Positions 36,756 through 48,000 of a DNA stretch of 64,000 nt are shown here, piece by piece. Within the stretch, counting starts at the first letter, position 1; each line of letters starts with the position of its first letter. Source of the DNA: Omphiscola glabra (lineage: Eukaryota; Mollusca; Gastropoda; Lymnaeidae). Both the position numbers and the translations under genes were made by a program. The stretch lies in NCBI GenBank assembly GCA_964017045.1, contig OZ024806.1:20108422-20172421 (forward strand), given 5' to 3'. The notes beneath the pieces were generated by a model, which was not told the DNA's origin, did not search any database, and was given only the letters and a program-made list of their open reading frames with translations.

Positions 36756-39700
36756 CGATGCCACTTCTCTTTATCTGTAGTCCGTAGTCTTCCCCTCTTT
36801 ATACTCTGAATTGCTTTATATTGTAACTTTCTAACGATGTTTGATTTATTTGCTCCATAACATTGTAAAAATTTCTTGAACACAGATTGTAATTACAATT
36901 AAAGATAAATTCCAGAAATTCTAAAACAATTTTCTACCACGTCATTGACGTATAACTAAGATGTTAATATCACCTGGTGGTGTGCCGAGATTTTTTTCTC
37001 CACCCACCCAACGATAAAAGAAAGAAGCCTGCAGTTGGTGGAAAAGGAGGCTTTTAAATATAAAGAAAAAAATTGCCATCACCATCTCCCCCCCCCCCCC
37101 ACCCCAAGCCTTTTTTCATAAGTTAATGATTCGCATGCAATCTTTATATGTTATCTTTTAACAGGGCCTTTAAGCTTTCCAAAATGATATTAAGGAATGT
37201 GTCTTTTCTGACCAGGACCTGGCAGTCTCCGTGGGATAGCCCCATACGATAGCATCGGCGTAGAGGACTGCATGCTGGATGTGTGTCAGGAACTGATGGA
37301 TGCTGGGATAGAGGTGGAGTCGTGGAGCAGCCTACCGAATAAAGGTTGGCCTTGATCTATACTTTACATGTACACATTAATAAATTAACAGGGATCAATC
37401 ATCTTCTATTTATTTAAAGTAGTATTTTCCACCTTCTATCTTCAAACTGAATAAAGTAGCATTTTCTATCTATCGTCTACCATTAAAAAAAAATAGCAGC
37501 ATCGTAGTTTCACATGTTGAGACCTAGCAGGGCTTTCGTTTAGACGTTAAGTCTTAAGAATATTAAACTTTCCAACATAGAATAAATAAACCTAGAGTAT
37601 TTAAATTAAAAAATATGACATACAGTTACAGTGGGGTTTTGATACAATTCTGCGGTAATTTGTAAAAATTATAACTTTTCTGATGGCTCACGATCACGTT
37701 TATAAAAATTTGAGATCTCTTTCATGAATGGTATGAGAGGAAAGTAAATATAAGGACTTACAATGTTAAACCTCTACTCAATGTTATTGACATTTAAAAG
37801 TTAGTTCCCTGATTCAAAAAGGACTGGCAATAGCCGGCCGCGCCATACAATTATATGGCGGCTCCGAATGCGTGTACAACTCATCTATAAGAGCTACTTG
37901 TCTAAGCATGCATTCAAGTAACGCACTTACATTTATAAGATTCCCAATTAGAGCTACCCCGTCCCCCCCCCCCCTGGAACGCCACCGCCTATGAACTATA
38001 TTAATTTCTAATGCCCCTACCTTTTTAAACAGCATATTTATTGCACCAACCATCACCGTAAAACAAAAGTAAATGCCACGCACCGAATGCACTTGAGGTA
38101 TTTTTAATTTTAAGAACCTCATTTGGCACAGTAATCGGGACTGTTATTTTGCGCGCTATGTTACTATTGTTAAAAAGAAAATAATGTATTTTGATAATAT
38201 TTTTATTTTGAGTTCAAGCCGCGGGTGAAGGAAATAGTGGAACAGGAAATATTTAGGCTTGTCATGAACTGTCCCGTCTTTTCATTTCAAACCTAAACAT
38301 ATCTTGTTCCAACTATTTTCTTCCCCAAATACTACATCAAAATCTAACTATTCACTAAGAGTAAGAGACGATGTTCTCACATGCCCATTTAGCGCATTTA
38401 AATCAAGTTATACTATTTAAAGAGTTTTACAAATATTGCATACACTTAAGTTACACATGATGATCATTGGCGTCTAGGAGCATATGAGATGACTCTGGTA
38501 TCTACCGAAGGCATCGCGTCTGCTGACGCTGCTTGTCGGTTCAAACACGGGATAAAAAGCGCCATGGCCCAACGTGGCTTTGAGGCAACTTTCATGACGC
38601 ATCCACCCGGAGCTGGAGACACAGCTTTCTCCACCATGATCCATCGCTTTGCACTTTACAGCGCCCTGGGCCAGAATGTGTTCATGGACGAAACGGATGG
38701 GGACAAACTCTCAGGTAAGACATTCAAATAACAAGGTGTTTCTTTTCCAAAGAGGGCAGTGGTTCTCAATCTGTGGGTAGCGACTTCTTTGGGGAGTCGA
38801 ACGACCCATTCCCAGGAAGACCATCGGAATACACATACTCTACAGTTATGAAATAGCCACGAAAATAATTTTGTGTTTTGGGGCTGCCATGACATGAGGA
38901 TCTGTATTATAGGGTCGCGGCATTAGGAAGGTTGAGAACCACTGCTCTAGGGTGATAGCTGAATCTGTGCGCCATCCCTTAATGCCATTTATTATTATTC
39001 AATCTTTAATATACCCACTGCTCTAAGGTAATACATCCACATAACTAGGCTTGTCGCATGGATGAGACAGATGAGAAGGGCCTCTAACTCTAAGGTAAGA
39101 TATTACCAGACCAAGATGAATCACATGGTAAAAAGTAGACTGATTTTTCGTCAGTGTGCTTGAGAGAGAGGGATTTAGTGAAGAAAGTCTGTTTCAAATT
39201 TTTTTTCATTTTTGACGAGCATAAACTAGGACACATTTGTGATATCTAAATTAAATAGATGCATAATGGATTAAATTGTACAGTTAAGTCTCAATTAATG
39301 AAAGCCCTGTATATTCTTTACCACATCCTTATTTACAGATGTTTACTGCATATCTAAATTATTTTGTATGTCGGCTTGAAACAAAAACGATTAACCTGAA
39401 AAATGCGAATAAAAAACAGTCTCAATCCCTTTTCTAGATATGAGCCCGTGGCTAGCAAAAAACAGAAGACATGACTACATATAAGCATACATATTTTTAA
39501 AAGGCCAGGAAGAGGGGCTGAGGTTACCAAGTGTGAGGTCAAAAAATAATTTTTTTTAAAAACCTTTTTTTTAAATTCACTGTTATCAGGTATTGCCCGG
39601 CATTGGATTTCTGGTGTGCTAGAACATGGGGCGGCCATGACAGCCCTCTGTTGTCCTACTGTCAACTGCTACTCCCGCTTCAAGCGCGACGTCACATCCC

Positions 39701-40107
39701 CCAAACACCTTGACTGGGAGATCGATGACGCCTCAGCTTGTCTCAGCGTTCGCCTCACCGGAAGTGACGTCTGGATAGAAAACCGTTTACCCACCGCTGC
39801 CTGCAATCCGTTCTGCGTCCTCCTGGCAACCCTAGCCGCCGGGCTTGACGGTATCGAGAAGAAGTTGACGTGCCCGCAAAAATCTGACTCGGGTGCAGCT
39901 CTTGTACCGCATAGTCTAAGCTCGGCTTTGAATTGTCTAAAATCAGATGGTATATTTCGGGAAGCGTTTTCGCCTGTTCTTCTGCGGGCGTTCATCAATG
40001 TCAAGGAGGACTACGAGGTCGCCAAGTTCAATGCACTGGATGACGACACCGACAAGGCCGAAAAGTTTATCAAATTGGAGAACGAATATTTCTTCTTAAG
40101 GCTCTAA
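31566..40107 (+). CDS. Lengsin-like glutamine synthetase superfamily protein, 6 exons
   Basis: Coding exons are 31566-31713, 34895-35100, 36100-36211, 37216-37344, 38478-38714 and 39590-40107 (stop TAA). They join into 1350 bp, 449 residues, with consensus donors (GTGAGT, GTAATT, GTGAGT, GTTGGC, GTAAGA). The N-terminal part (QIVYYDINGTPRGKTIPKNV) is the beta-grasp-like domain; the rest is the catalytic-type domain, with ATFMTHPPGAGDTAFSTMIH, WISGVLEHGAAMTALCCPTV, NCYSRFKRD and WIENRLPTAACNPFCVLLAT. In true type I synthetases a G-x-E-x-E-F strand gives metal-binding glutamates; here it reads SSSIQFTVF, so both are gone. The His-His pair before G-Q-x-E is also absent (VESWSSLPNKGAYEM). It therefore probably does not make glutamine, like vertebrate lengsin, but its role is unknown. 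The exon 2 acceptor is uncertain: AG at 34893-34894 keeps the frame, while the better-looking AG at 34901-34902 would break it. An AATAAA lies at 40733-40738. Confidence 0.85.
31980..32330. other. GC-rich block in lengsin-like intron 1
   Basis: Base composition changes abruptly to GC-rich (C15 run near 32099, GGTCTCCCCGTCACCAGACA, GGTCGGGACGGAAAGCCGGG). It stands out from the AT-rich intron and may be an interspersed repeat, but no ends or duplication were found. The antisense ORF at 32008-32346 has no recognisable domain. Confidence 0.4.
32577..32815. repeat. 17-bp minisatellite
   Basis: Degenerate copies of GACTAACTTCTGTTCAT (17 bp), about 14 units, in intron 1 of the lengsin-like gene. 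Units near 32655-32710 are nearly perfect; the edges are decayed. Confidence 0.88.
32816..34894. other. Rest of lengsin-like intron 1
   Basis: AT-rich intronic DNA. It contains a C11 run near 33117 and low-complexity stretches. The ORFs at 33814-34358 have no recognisable domain. I see no extra coding exon and no transposon ends. Confidence 0.5.
35584..35650. mobile_element. hAT-type terminus, solitary end
   Basis: The sequence CAGGAGTCGGCAAATCGTGG followed by CTCGCGAGCCGCATGCGGCT resembles the end of Charlie/Tip100-like hAT elements (CAGGGGTCGGCAAAC...GGCTCGCGAGCCGC) as I recall them. No matching right end or target duplication was found, so the element is truncated or too decayed to delimit. 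It lies in intron 2 of the lengsin-like gene. Confidence 0.5.
35880..35935. repeat. (AT)n(GT)n microsatellite
   Basis: About 28 bp of alternating TA followed by about 24 bp of alternating GT, in intron 2 of the lengsin-like gene. Confidence 0.95.
36497..36755. repeat. (CT)n pyrimidine tract
   Basis: Interrupted CT repeats over about 260 bp, purest at 36690-36755, in intron 3 of the lengsin-like gene. ORFs of S-L and E-R repeats on the two strands are artefacts. Confidence 0.95.
38757..38945. mobile_element. SPIN-type hAT miniature element, copy 3
   Basis: 189 bp, starting CAGTGGTTCTCAATCTGTGG and ending AGGTTGAGAACCACTG, in intron 5 of the lengsin-like gene and only 42 bp past the donor. 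The left 8 bp are AAAGAGGG and the right are CTCTAGGG (4 of 8 identical), so no clear target duplication remains. The next 70 bp on the right (38946-39015) are nearly the same as the right flank of copy 4. Confidence 0.85.
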
Positions 40108-41039
40108 GTTTAAGTGTGGAAATATGTTAAATGATTTTAAGAAACAAATGCTTTTTATACGATAGATGTTCAATGCAAAAAGAATGTGCTTTCTCTATAT
40201 ATTTGAAATTATATATATATATATATATCATCTTCTTCTATATATTAAGGGCCCACGAACAATTTATTGATCATTATGGCTCCTATGAATGTAGATGGGA
40301 TTTGCAATGCTTCTGTGCCTGGTGTTGATGAGGATATTTCACTGGTTGCAAGAGTAACTGAGTGAAGGTATCATGCAATGGGGGTTGGAAGACCTGAGGC
40401 ATTTGACGCAAATGAGTCAAGTGTTGTCGCCTCAACTGTTTCTTTTGAAACCTTGTTCCAGTCCCTGGTTATCTTTGGCAGGAATGAGCAGCTTTCATAT
40501 ATATTGAAATTATTTTCTCATCATGTAACACCTCGATCAACTTCAAATCTTTGTGTGACGTACATTTATTATGTTCAAAGCTTGACGGCTGTTTCTTTCC
40601 CAAAGAGAAATAGCAAACTGTCAGCAACATACGATAATTATAAGTAGATTTATTCGTCTAACACAATAATTTCGATTATGTTTTACTGTTCATTGTCATT
40701 ATATATATACATTTGTATTAAATTTTTTATAAAATAAAAGCTATTCACCACTTCTATAAACCATCCACGTCACCACAAATCTGATTAGTGTTACGGAACT
40801 TTCAATTACACCCACCAACACACCTATGCCCTATAATTACTTTTTTCAAGCCCGAACTTTAGAATTTTTAAAAAAAATTTTTTTTATCGTATCCCTAGTT
40901 GAAAGTACTACCCCAAGGGCATTCTTATTTGTTAAGTTAAATCGTGACATAAGGTTTAAAATATCAATCTTTTTATGTGAATAATATATTGTTCTACCGT
41001 GTTAATATGTTCTTATAAAAATTAATGAACATTTAAAAG
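40108..41039. other. 3' flank of lengsin-like gene
   Basis: Contains TA microsatellites near 40205 and 40700 and a possible polyadenylation signal at 40733-40738. The stretch 40245-40650 is denser in open codons (GVGRPEAFDANESSVVASTV in one frame) than its surroundings and may be a fragment of an interspersed repeat, but I cannot name it. Confidence 0.4.
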
Positions 41040-41044
41040 AATAT

Positions 41045-41690
41045 CAGTTCTGTAGTCAGGGCATGTTTCTGTCATCTACGCGCCCTGGGTCAGCTGCGTC
41101 CTCAACTCAATAAGAGAACAGCAAATGCTGTAGCGGTAACTCTAATCCAGTCAAGATTAGATTACTGTAACAGTTGTTTGTGGGGTTTGTCTCAGAACCA
41201 AATTCAGAGACTCCAGAAGGTGCAAAATTCTGCAGCACGCATTGTGTCGCGGAAAAAGAGATCTGACCACATCACCCCAGTTTTACGAGATCTCCATTGT
41301 GTTCCTGTGAGTGAGCGCATTGGCCACAAAATTCTGTCCTTGGGTTACGGCTGCAAAGAAGGCTCTACACCGGAATATCTGAAAGGACTGCTTTATAAAC
41401 TTGTATCCTTAAAGAACCTGCGGTTCTCAACTCAGTCCTTACTGAAAATTCCAAGTGTGTATGAACACAGAAAAAATTAGTACGTAGTGCGCCCTTTTGA
41501 GGCGGTAGCGCCAAAGTTATGGAATAATTTACCTCAATCTTTGAGGAGTATTGAAAGGGACAGAAAATCATTTAAAAAACATTTAAAGACTTTTTTTGTT
41601 TAATAGATTTGAGGAAACCAGAGCGCAGCGAGCATGCTAAAGTATCATGGATACCAACGCTTTAGAATTATCCAATCAATCAATCAATCC
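41045..41690 (+). mobile_element. CR1/L2-like LINE, 3' end of reverse transcriptase ORF
   Basis: Plus-strand translation gives IQSRLDYCNSCLWGLSQNQI, then LQKVQNSAARIVSRK, DHITPVLRDLHCVPVSERIG, and after one stop VRPFEAVAPKLWNNLPQSLR with KSFKKHLKTFF at the end. This is the conserved C-terminal tail after the reverse transcriptase in CR1/L2-type LINEs (SRLDYCNSLL..., QNAAARLV, HITPVL.LHWLPV, RLWNSLP). The copy ends in an (AATC)n run at about 41670-41688, as expected for a LINE 3' end. The 5' part is missing (5' truncation). Confidence 0.85.
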
Positions 41691-41902
41691 CAGGATTTTG
41701 GAGTGGTGCAATATTCTTAAAGGTGGGCGTTAAAACAGTCATTTATATGTACAGTCATAGGGCGGCATGAACCTTTTTATAACAACGTTCTACTTAACAT
41801 ACATTTTTATATTCATTAATTTTGAAAAGGGTGATTTAAAAATAAAACTGAACGCATCTTATAAAAATTGATGAACATTTTAAAACAATAAATCAGATGC
41901 AT

Positions 41903-41908
41903 TTTATT
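41903..41908 (-). promoter_or_regulatory. Candidate polyadenylation signal of the ABCA gene
   Basis: TTTATT on the plus strand is AATAAA on the minus strand, about 100 bp past the TAG stop at 42009-42011. Position and sequence fit; nothing else supports it. Confidence 0.45.
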
Positions 41909-42008
41909 TTTTAAAAGCAAAACGACAAGTGGGCCTTGTAGAGTATTTGATCACCCCATCGTTCAAATCTCGTCTGTGTTCACGCGTGTAGTAGAGACGC
42001 TCCAACGA

Positions 42009-45000
42009 CTAAGTGTCCTTCATGAACATGAGAAAAACCTGCTCCAGGGTCGTTTGCTGGACGCTGTAGAACTGGAGATTGTATTTCTGTTTGGCATGCT
42101 CCAATTGCGTAAACAGAGCAGAGAGAGGGACCGTGTCCGGGACTTGGAGATGGACGTAGGCCTCTTGTTTGGCGAATACCTTGAGAAAAGGTGCAAAGCT
42201 GACAATATGCACAATGTACTTAACAAACTACATATATATTGTAATAGAAAATCCTATTTTCATTGACATTTTGTTATACAAGTAATTAATTGGGTAGAAA
42301 TGCTTTAAACCTTTATACTGCATATTTAAAAAATCAAACCACTGTCCTTCGATGTCTCCACGGTTGTCGCGGGCAAACGACGAAGTTCCAAAACCTGTTA
42401 AGTTTTTTCATCACTTACTATGAAGTTTAACAACCAAACTCTCAATACAGCAAACCATTACGTTTCAACTGGAAAGTCTTGAATAATGAACTTTCAACAA
42501 CATTTTAAGATACTAAGTCGCTAAAGTACGAATTGTTTTATGATATAATTGATGACTAGTGCAAATTTGGCAGACTCCGAAGCATTGTATGGAAGAGGAG
42601 AGGTATCAGACGAGAAACGAAGTTCAAGGTCTATAGCGCAGCAGTCCTCTCGACTTTGCTATACGGTTGTGAGACGTGGACATCTACCAGCGTCATGACA
42701 AGAAACTAAACCACTTTCACACAACCTGCATCAGGAAACTCCTCGGCATCAGGTGGCAGGACAAAGTGCCTAACACGTAGGTCCTCGCATGAGCAAACCT
42801 ATCTATCAGATACACAACCCTGATGCAGTCTTAACTCCGTTGGGTGGGACATGTAGACCGTATGGAAGACAACCGGCTACCCAGAACAGCTATTCTTCGG
42901 TGAACTCATGCTGTGCAAGCGCTCCCAAGTAGGTCAAAGAAAGGGTTACAAGGACACACAAAAGTGGCACTAAAGGCCTTCAGCATCAACCCAATTGAAT
43001 GGGTGCAGACAGCCCAGGACAGAGAAAGGTGGAGATCAGCTGTCAAGAAGGGGGCTTAATCTCATGAAACCAATAGGAGAGCCACAGATGAAACACGCAG
43101 GCTAGCCCGAAAAATCAACATTAAATCACCAACTACAGAAACTATCCCTTGCCAGCAGTACCAAAGACTATTCCGAGCAAGGATTGAACTATCAGGCCAC
43201 CTAGGAACTCATCGAGAAGCAAACCCCGCCCCCCCCCCCCCCCCAAACCAGCAACAGGATGACTAGATGGTCGTTGTCGATCTTGACGGGCGAACAACAA
43301 TATATACATAATGTAGGTAAGGAGGTGATTGAATGGGTTGTTGGGCGGACGAATGTATGGATTGGTGAAGAGATGAATGGATCTAGGGATAGACAGACAG
43401 ACAGATAGTTAAGTAAATAGATAGATATATTCATAGATATATAGATAGATATAGATAGATGGAATGGAAGGAAGGAAGGATTGAGAGACAGACAGAGAGA
43501 GATAGATATATATATAGATATAGACATAGAGACAGATATAGAAACAGATATAGATATACAGAGGCGTAGCTATGGGGTGCATACTGCAGCATGTGATACC
43601 AAACCAGGGGGTGACACCAAATTGAAAAATTGTATATTTACAGAGCATACAGATCGATACAAATTAAAAACATTAAAAAGAAATTTTTACCCATTTATAG
43701 GTTTATCAAAAAATATTCTAAAAATATGTTCTAATATATTTTAATAATCAATTTAAATTTATTTAATTTTGTTAAAAAATGTTTTTGAAAGCCAAAAATA
43801 CTCAAAAATTAATAAATTAGACTTTTCGACATTAGCACCGCCTCTTAATTTTTTAGCACGATTGTCATACAGCACAGGGTCTTTTACATGCTGTCTGTGA
43901 TTTCACGTTGATCTGCTACCTGTATATTTTGCCTCATCTACTTGAGGAAGCTAATCTTACAAAGTAGAATCTTCAGACTAAAGGATTTACTCTTGACAAA
44001 GTGGTGACCAGCATAGAATGCATTAAGACTGCTCTGAATGAGAAGCGCTGCCACTTGGTGGAACACGCTATTTAATATGAACTTTTAAAATCAGACTAAT
44101 AAGAAATTTAAATATAAATGAGAACAATAACTAGATGCTGGACTCTCTCTGTGAGAAGAAAAAAATAGCGAGTTGCTTGAGTGCATTGTTCGCTTTCATT
44201 TGGATCTCCATATCAGATCATCTACGGTCAATGAAATAGCAGATATGTTTGGGGATGCTCAGCCTAAGAGTCTACTATCAGCAAGTGAAGAAGCGTTATT
44301 GGTGTCCATTACAAAATTAAACTCTTTCTGTGATGAGTTATTAGATTATGAACTTTTAAAAGAAATATCAGGACTTATAAAACACTAAAGACAGCTGATA
44401 TTGAAAGTCAAAAATATTTGGATTGGTCAGTATTAGATTTTTTGAAATTCATAGCTGAATTGGACTTCTTAGAATTTCTTCCAATACTCTCGCTAAACCT
44501 TCAACTGTTTCTTATGATCTGTATGTCTGTGGCTTCATGTGAACGGAGCTTTACAAAACTAAGACTCATCAAGAGCTGTTTACTATCCACAGTGAGGAAG
44601 TCAAGGCTTCCTGATCTGGCTCTACCATAATGTGAAAATGATACCGTTAGTGATATTGATTTTGGTCAAGTGTAGGATAGGTCTGCAGCTTTGAAAAAAA
44701 GGAATGGAAACTGTTAAATAAAGTAAGTGTAATGTAAAAATAACTATCACCGTTGTTACATACAAAAACAAGAATTTAGATAAATAGACCTTAAGATATA
44801 TTCATACATATATGCGTAGCACATAGGTGCATAGATATATAGATAGATAGATAAATGGATACATAGATACATAGGGAGATAAAGAGTTATATTCCAATTC
44901 GGGACGTTTCTTTTATTTTCATCCCTTTTTGGCTACCTGTGTTTTTGGAAACGACTGCACCATAAAAGCCTGCGCTTCATGTAGAGGTAAAGCCTTGCCG

Positions 45001-48000
45001 TGTTCGTCTATATTAGCACGCATGACGACGGTGTAGCCTTGTCCGTACTTGTTCTTCAGGTGCTGGGGACTTCCCAGGCACAGTATTGTCCCCTTGACCA
45101 TAATGGCTATTCTGGTGCATAATGCCTCACATTCTTCCATGCTGAAAATGAAATTTCAAATGTATCGAATTTAGTTTCGATAAGGAATGGTCAGACTTTA
45201 TATAGTTCAATAACATGTTATAGTTAAATACGTCCACTAAAATATTAAGACACCCACAACTTTGTACTGTACTATAATGAATAGAATCATGTTTTTTTTA
45301 ATCAAACAACCTCGAATATAGTATCTTTGCTAAAACTAAGATTGTCAGTGAATTATCAGGAACTACGGACCAATAAGTGAAAGGACGGTTAAAAAACAAG
45401 AAAAGATTACGGATTAATATTATTTTCTTATTAATAGGATCCAGGTTCAAAACTAATTACCCACCTGTGAGAGGTCAACACCATCGTCCGTCCTGACGAC
45501 CTTATCATTTGCAGTACTGTCCATAGCGTTCTCCTGGCCACTGGGTCCATCCCCGCTGTCGGCTCATCCAGCATTACGAACAAAGGGTCGCCGATGATGG
45601 CTATACCAACGGACAATTTTCGTTTATTTCCTCCACTGTAATGTTGAGATTTATGGACGTTTGCAAAAAGGAGCATGAGGGAAGCCAACATAGAAATCAA
45701 CAAATGGGAGATCATTGCCGAACAACGTTCCAGCTGGCGAATAGCAGTGTATGAAGGAGTCAAAAAGGCAGAAAATGTGCGAAATGACGCCCTTGCAACA
45801 AAAAGAACAGCACGGAAGGCTAAATCTAACCAGAAATAAATATTCTCCTGCGAGGAATGCAGTCGAGATTGTCATTCTAGGATTGGCCTAGTGAGCCACT
45901 CGTCGAAGTACATAGCTACTACATAGTCTCGCGAAGATGGAAGGTTGCCATATATATAATGTTGAAAGTAAGAAGGAAAATTAAATAAATAAAGGAACAT
46001 AAATCAATTCATGTCACTGGGTCGGTAAAAATGCGATATTATCTCACCAGGCCTAAACTCTTCAACTGTGAGATGAGATGTTTAAGGTGAGCAGCTGATG
46101 AATCCGAAACTGCAAGCGACTATACTCTGAGGAGGGAAATAAGTCAATTAGCTGGTGCAAGAACTATCAGCAAGTATAGATCCAAATGGCTAATTTATGG
46201 GTCATGGTCACATGGTCCAAATTCCTGTCAAACAAAGTGCATGGTCCGCCTACACTACACCTCCGGATTCAGTGACAGTTGAATAACTTGCTGGCAGTGG
46301 ATCGATTGTGTTGAGAACACCATCAAAGTCCACTAAATGAACCATGAGCAGAGGCCTCACACCTTGGGTTTGATCGCCAAATGCACTTCCACGCGATGTT
46401 TCCCCCAGTAGAAAAGCGGACAGAATAAGAATTCCTACATGGAAAGATTTAAAGAGCTCGAACCTTAGGATTTTATGACATGACACCCTGTAGTTTACGA
46501 CACGCGGTCATCCCATGACGCCACGGGCTCGGGTCTCAACCACAGAAAAATCACTTCCGGGTTGTCATACGTTATTTGAAGTTAGTTTTTTTTTTTACCT
46601 GTATGTAAACGTCATCTTTTCTTCGTGAGGATTAAGGGTAACAAATTCAATGATGGCGTCAGTGACTTCACGCAATTTCTTTTCCGGCACGCCCCTCAGA
46701 CGGGCATACAAGTATAACGTCTCTCTCCCTGTCAGCCTCTCGTGGAGGGCGTCAAACTGTGGGCAGTATCCCATCATTGTCTGGATCTGTGGATGGTGAT
46801 GTAAGAAATGAATTCGTCTGCTTCTAATGAGCAGTCATTCGGTACTTGCTTGCCCTTATTGATAACTGAACTTTTTTTTTTTAAGATCAGCTGCGATAAT
46901 TATTTTTAAAACAAAATCGATCGTTTTATTTTCATGGTTCAAAACTCATCTTTTGCCGTAAAATGATGAAGTTTTGCCAAGCCGAAACCAACTCAGCCAT
47001 GGCCGCTCCCAAGCCCAGGTGCTAAAGGAAGATGGTTGACGTGAGGCCAGCTACCACATCCGTATGAATAACAAACTGCTACCAATACGTCCATAAGAAT
47101 TTTTTAAAAATCGGCCCTGATAAGAGGGGGCTCTCCCCCCCTCCCCCGATAAGATTTATGAAGTCTTTCGGCCAAAGCCAGATTATACTGGAAGCATCAA
47201 AGACGACAAGTACCTTCCTTTCAAAGGCTATAGGCGCATGCTCGTGGCATGTGAAAGCCATGTATGAAACAGGAAAATGAGCACAAGTGGCGACAAAAAT
47301 GAGAACATACAAATTTTCACTACTGACATTTGTGAATCAAGCTGGACACAAGCTGGACAGTTAGCAATTTCCTCGTGGGAAACACTAATATTCATAGGAC
47401 ATGGGGAGGGAAATGCTCCACAAACAGTGAAAGGAATCGCTTTCATGATGTCACGGATGGCACAAGTGGCATTGATAGGATGAGAAGCCCATAGTCCAAG
47501 ATTTATTACAGCTAATTTCCGAACAAAGAAGAAGAAAATAAATATAAATGTAATACAGTCCTATGCACCCACCAACAATAGTAGCGACTTCGATAACGAA
47601 GCTTGCCACAATTGACTACAAGCATTATCGGGACAAAATCCAGGTACAGATCTAAATATTTCTATGAGAGATCTAAATACAGAGATTGTAAAAGAAAACA
47701 GTGGTTACGAAGAAATTATTGGATGCCATGAAATAAGAGAGAGAAATGAGAACGGTTAAAGACGGGCAGACTTCTGCGTGGAAAATGAGCTCGTTATTTG
47801 GGGCAGCGATTCCAGCATAAAAATATTAACAAGGCAACTTGGCTGTCACGTAACAACAAAACAAAACAAAATCTATCGTACATGTACTAGTAAAAATATG
47901 TAGACGGTCTCTGCAAGATGTAGGATCAAAAAGAGGAGCCGATAGTGCACCTTGATTGGGCAACACTCAAGCTAAAACTGAAACAAAAACTGTGAAGAGC

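Noticed and set aside
36475..36809. Ser-Leu and Arg-Glu rich ORFs
   Set aside because: Translation of the (CT)n tract on both strands.
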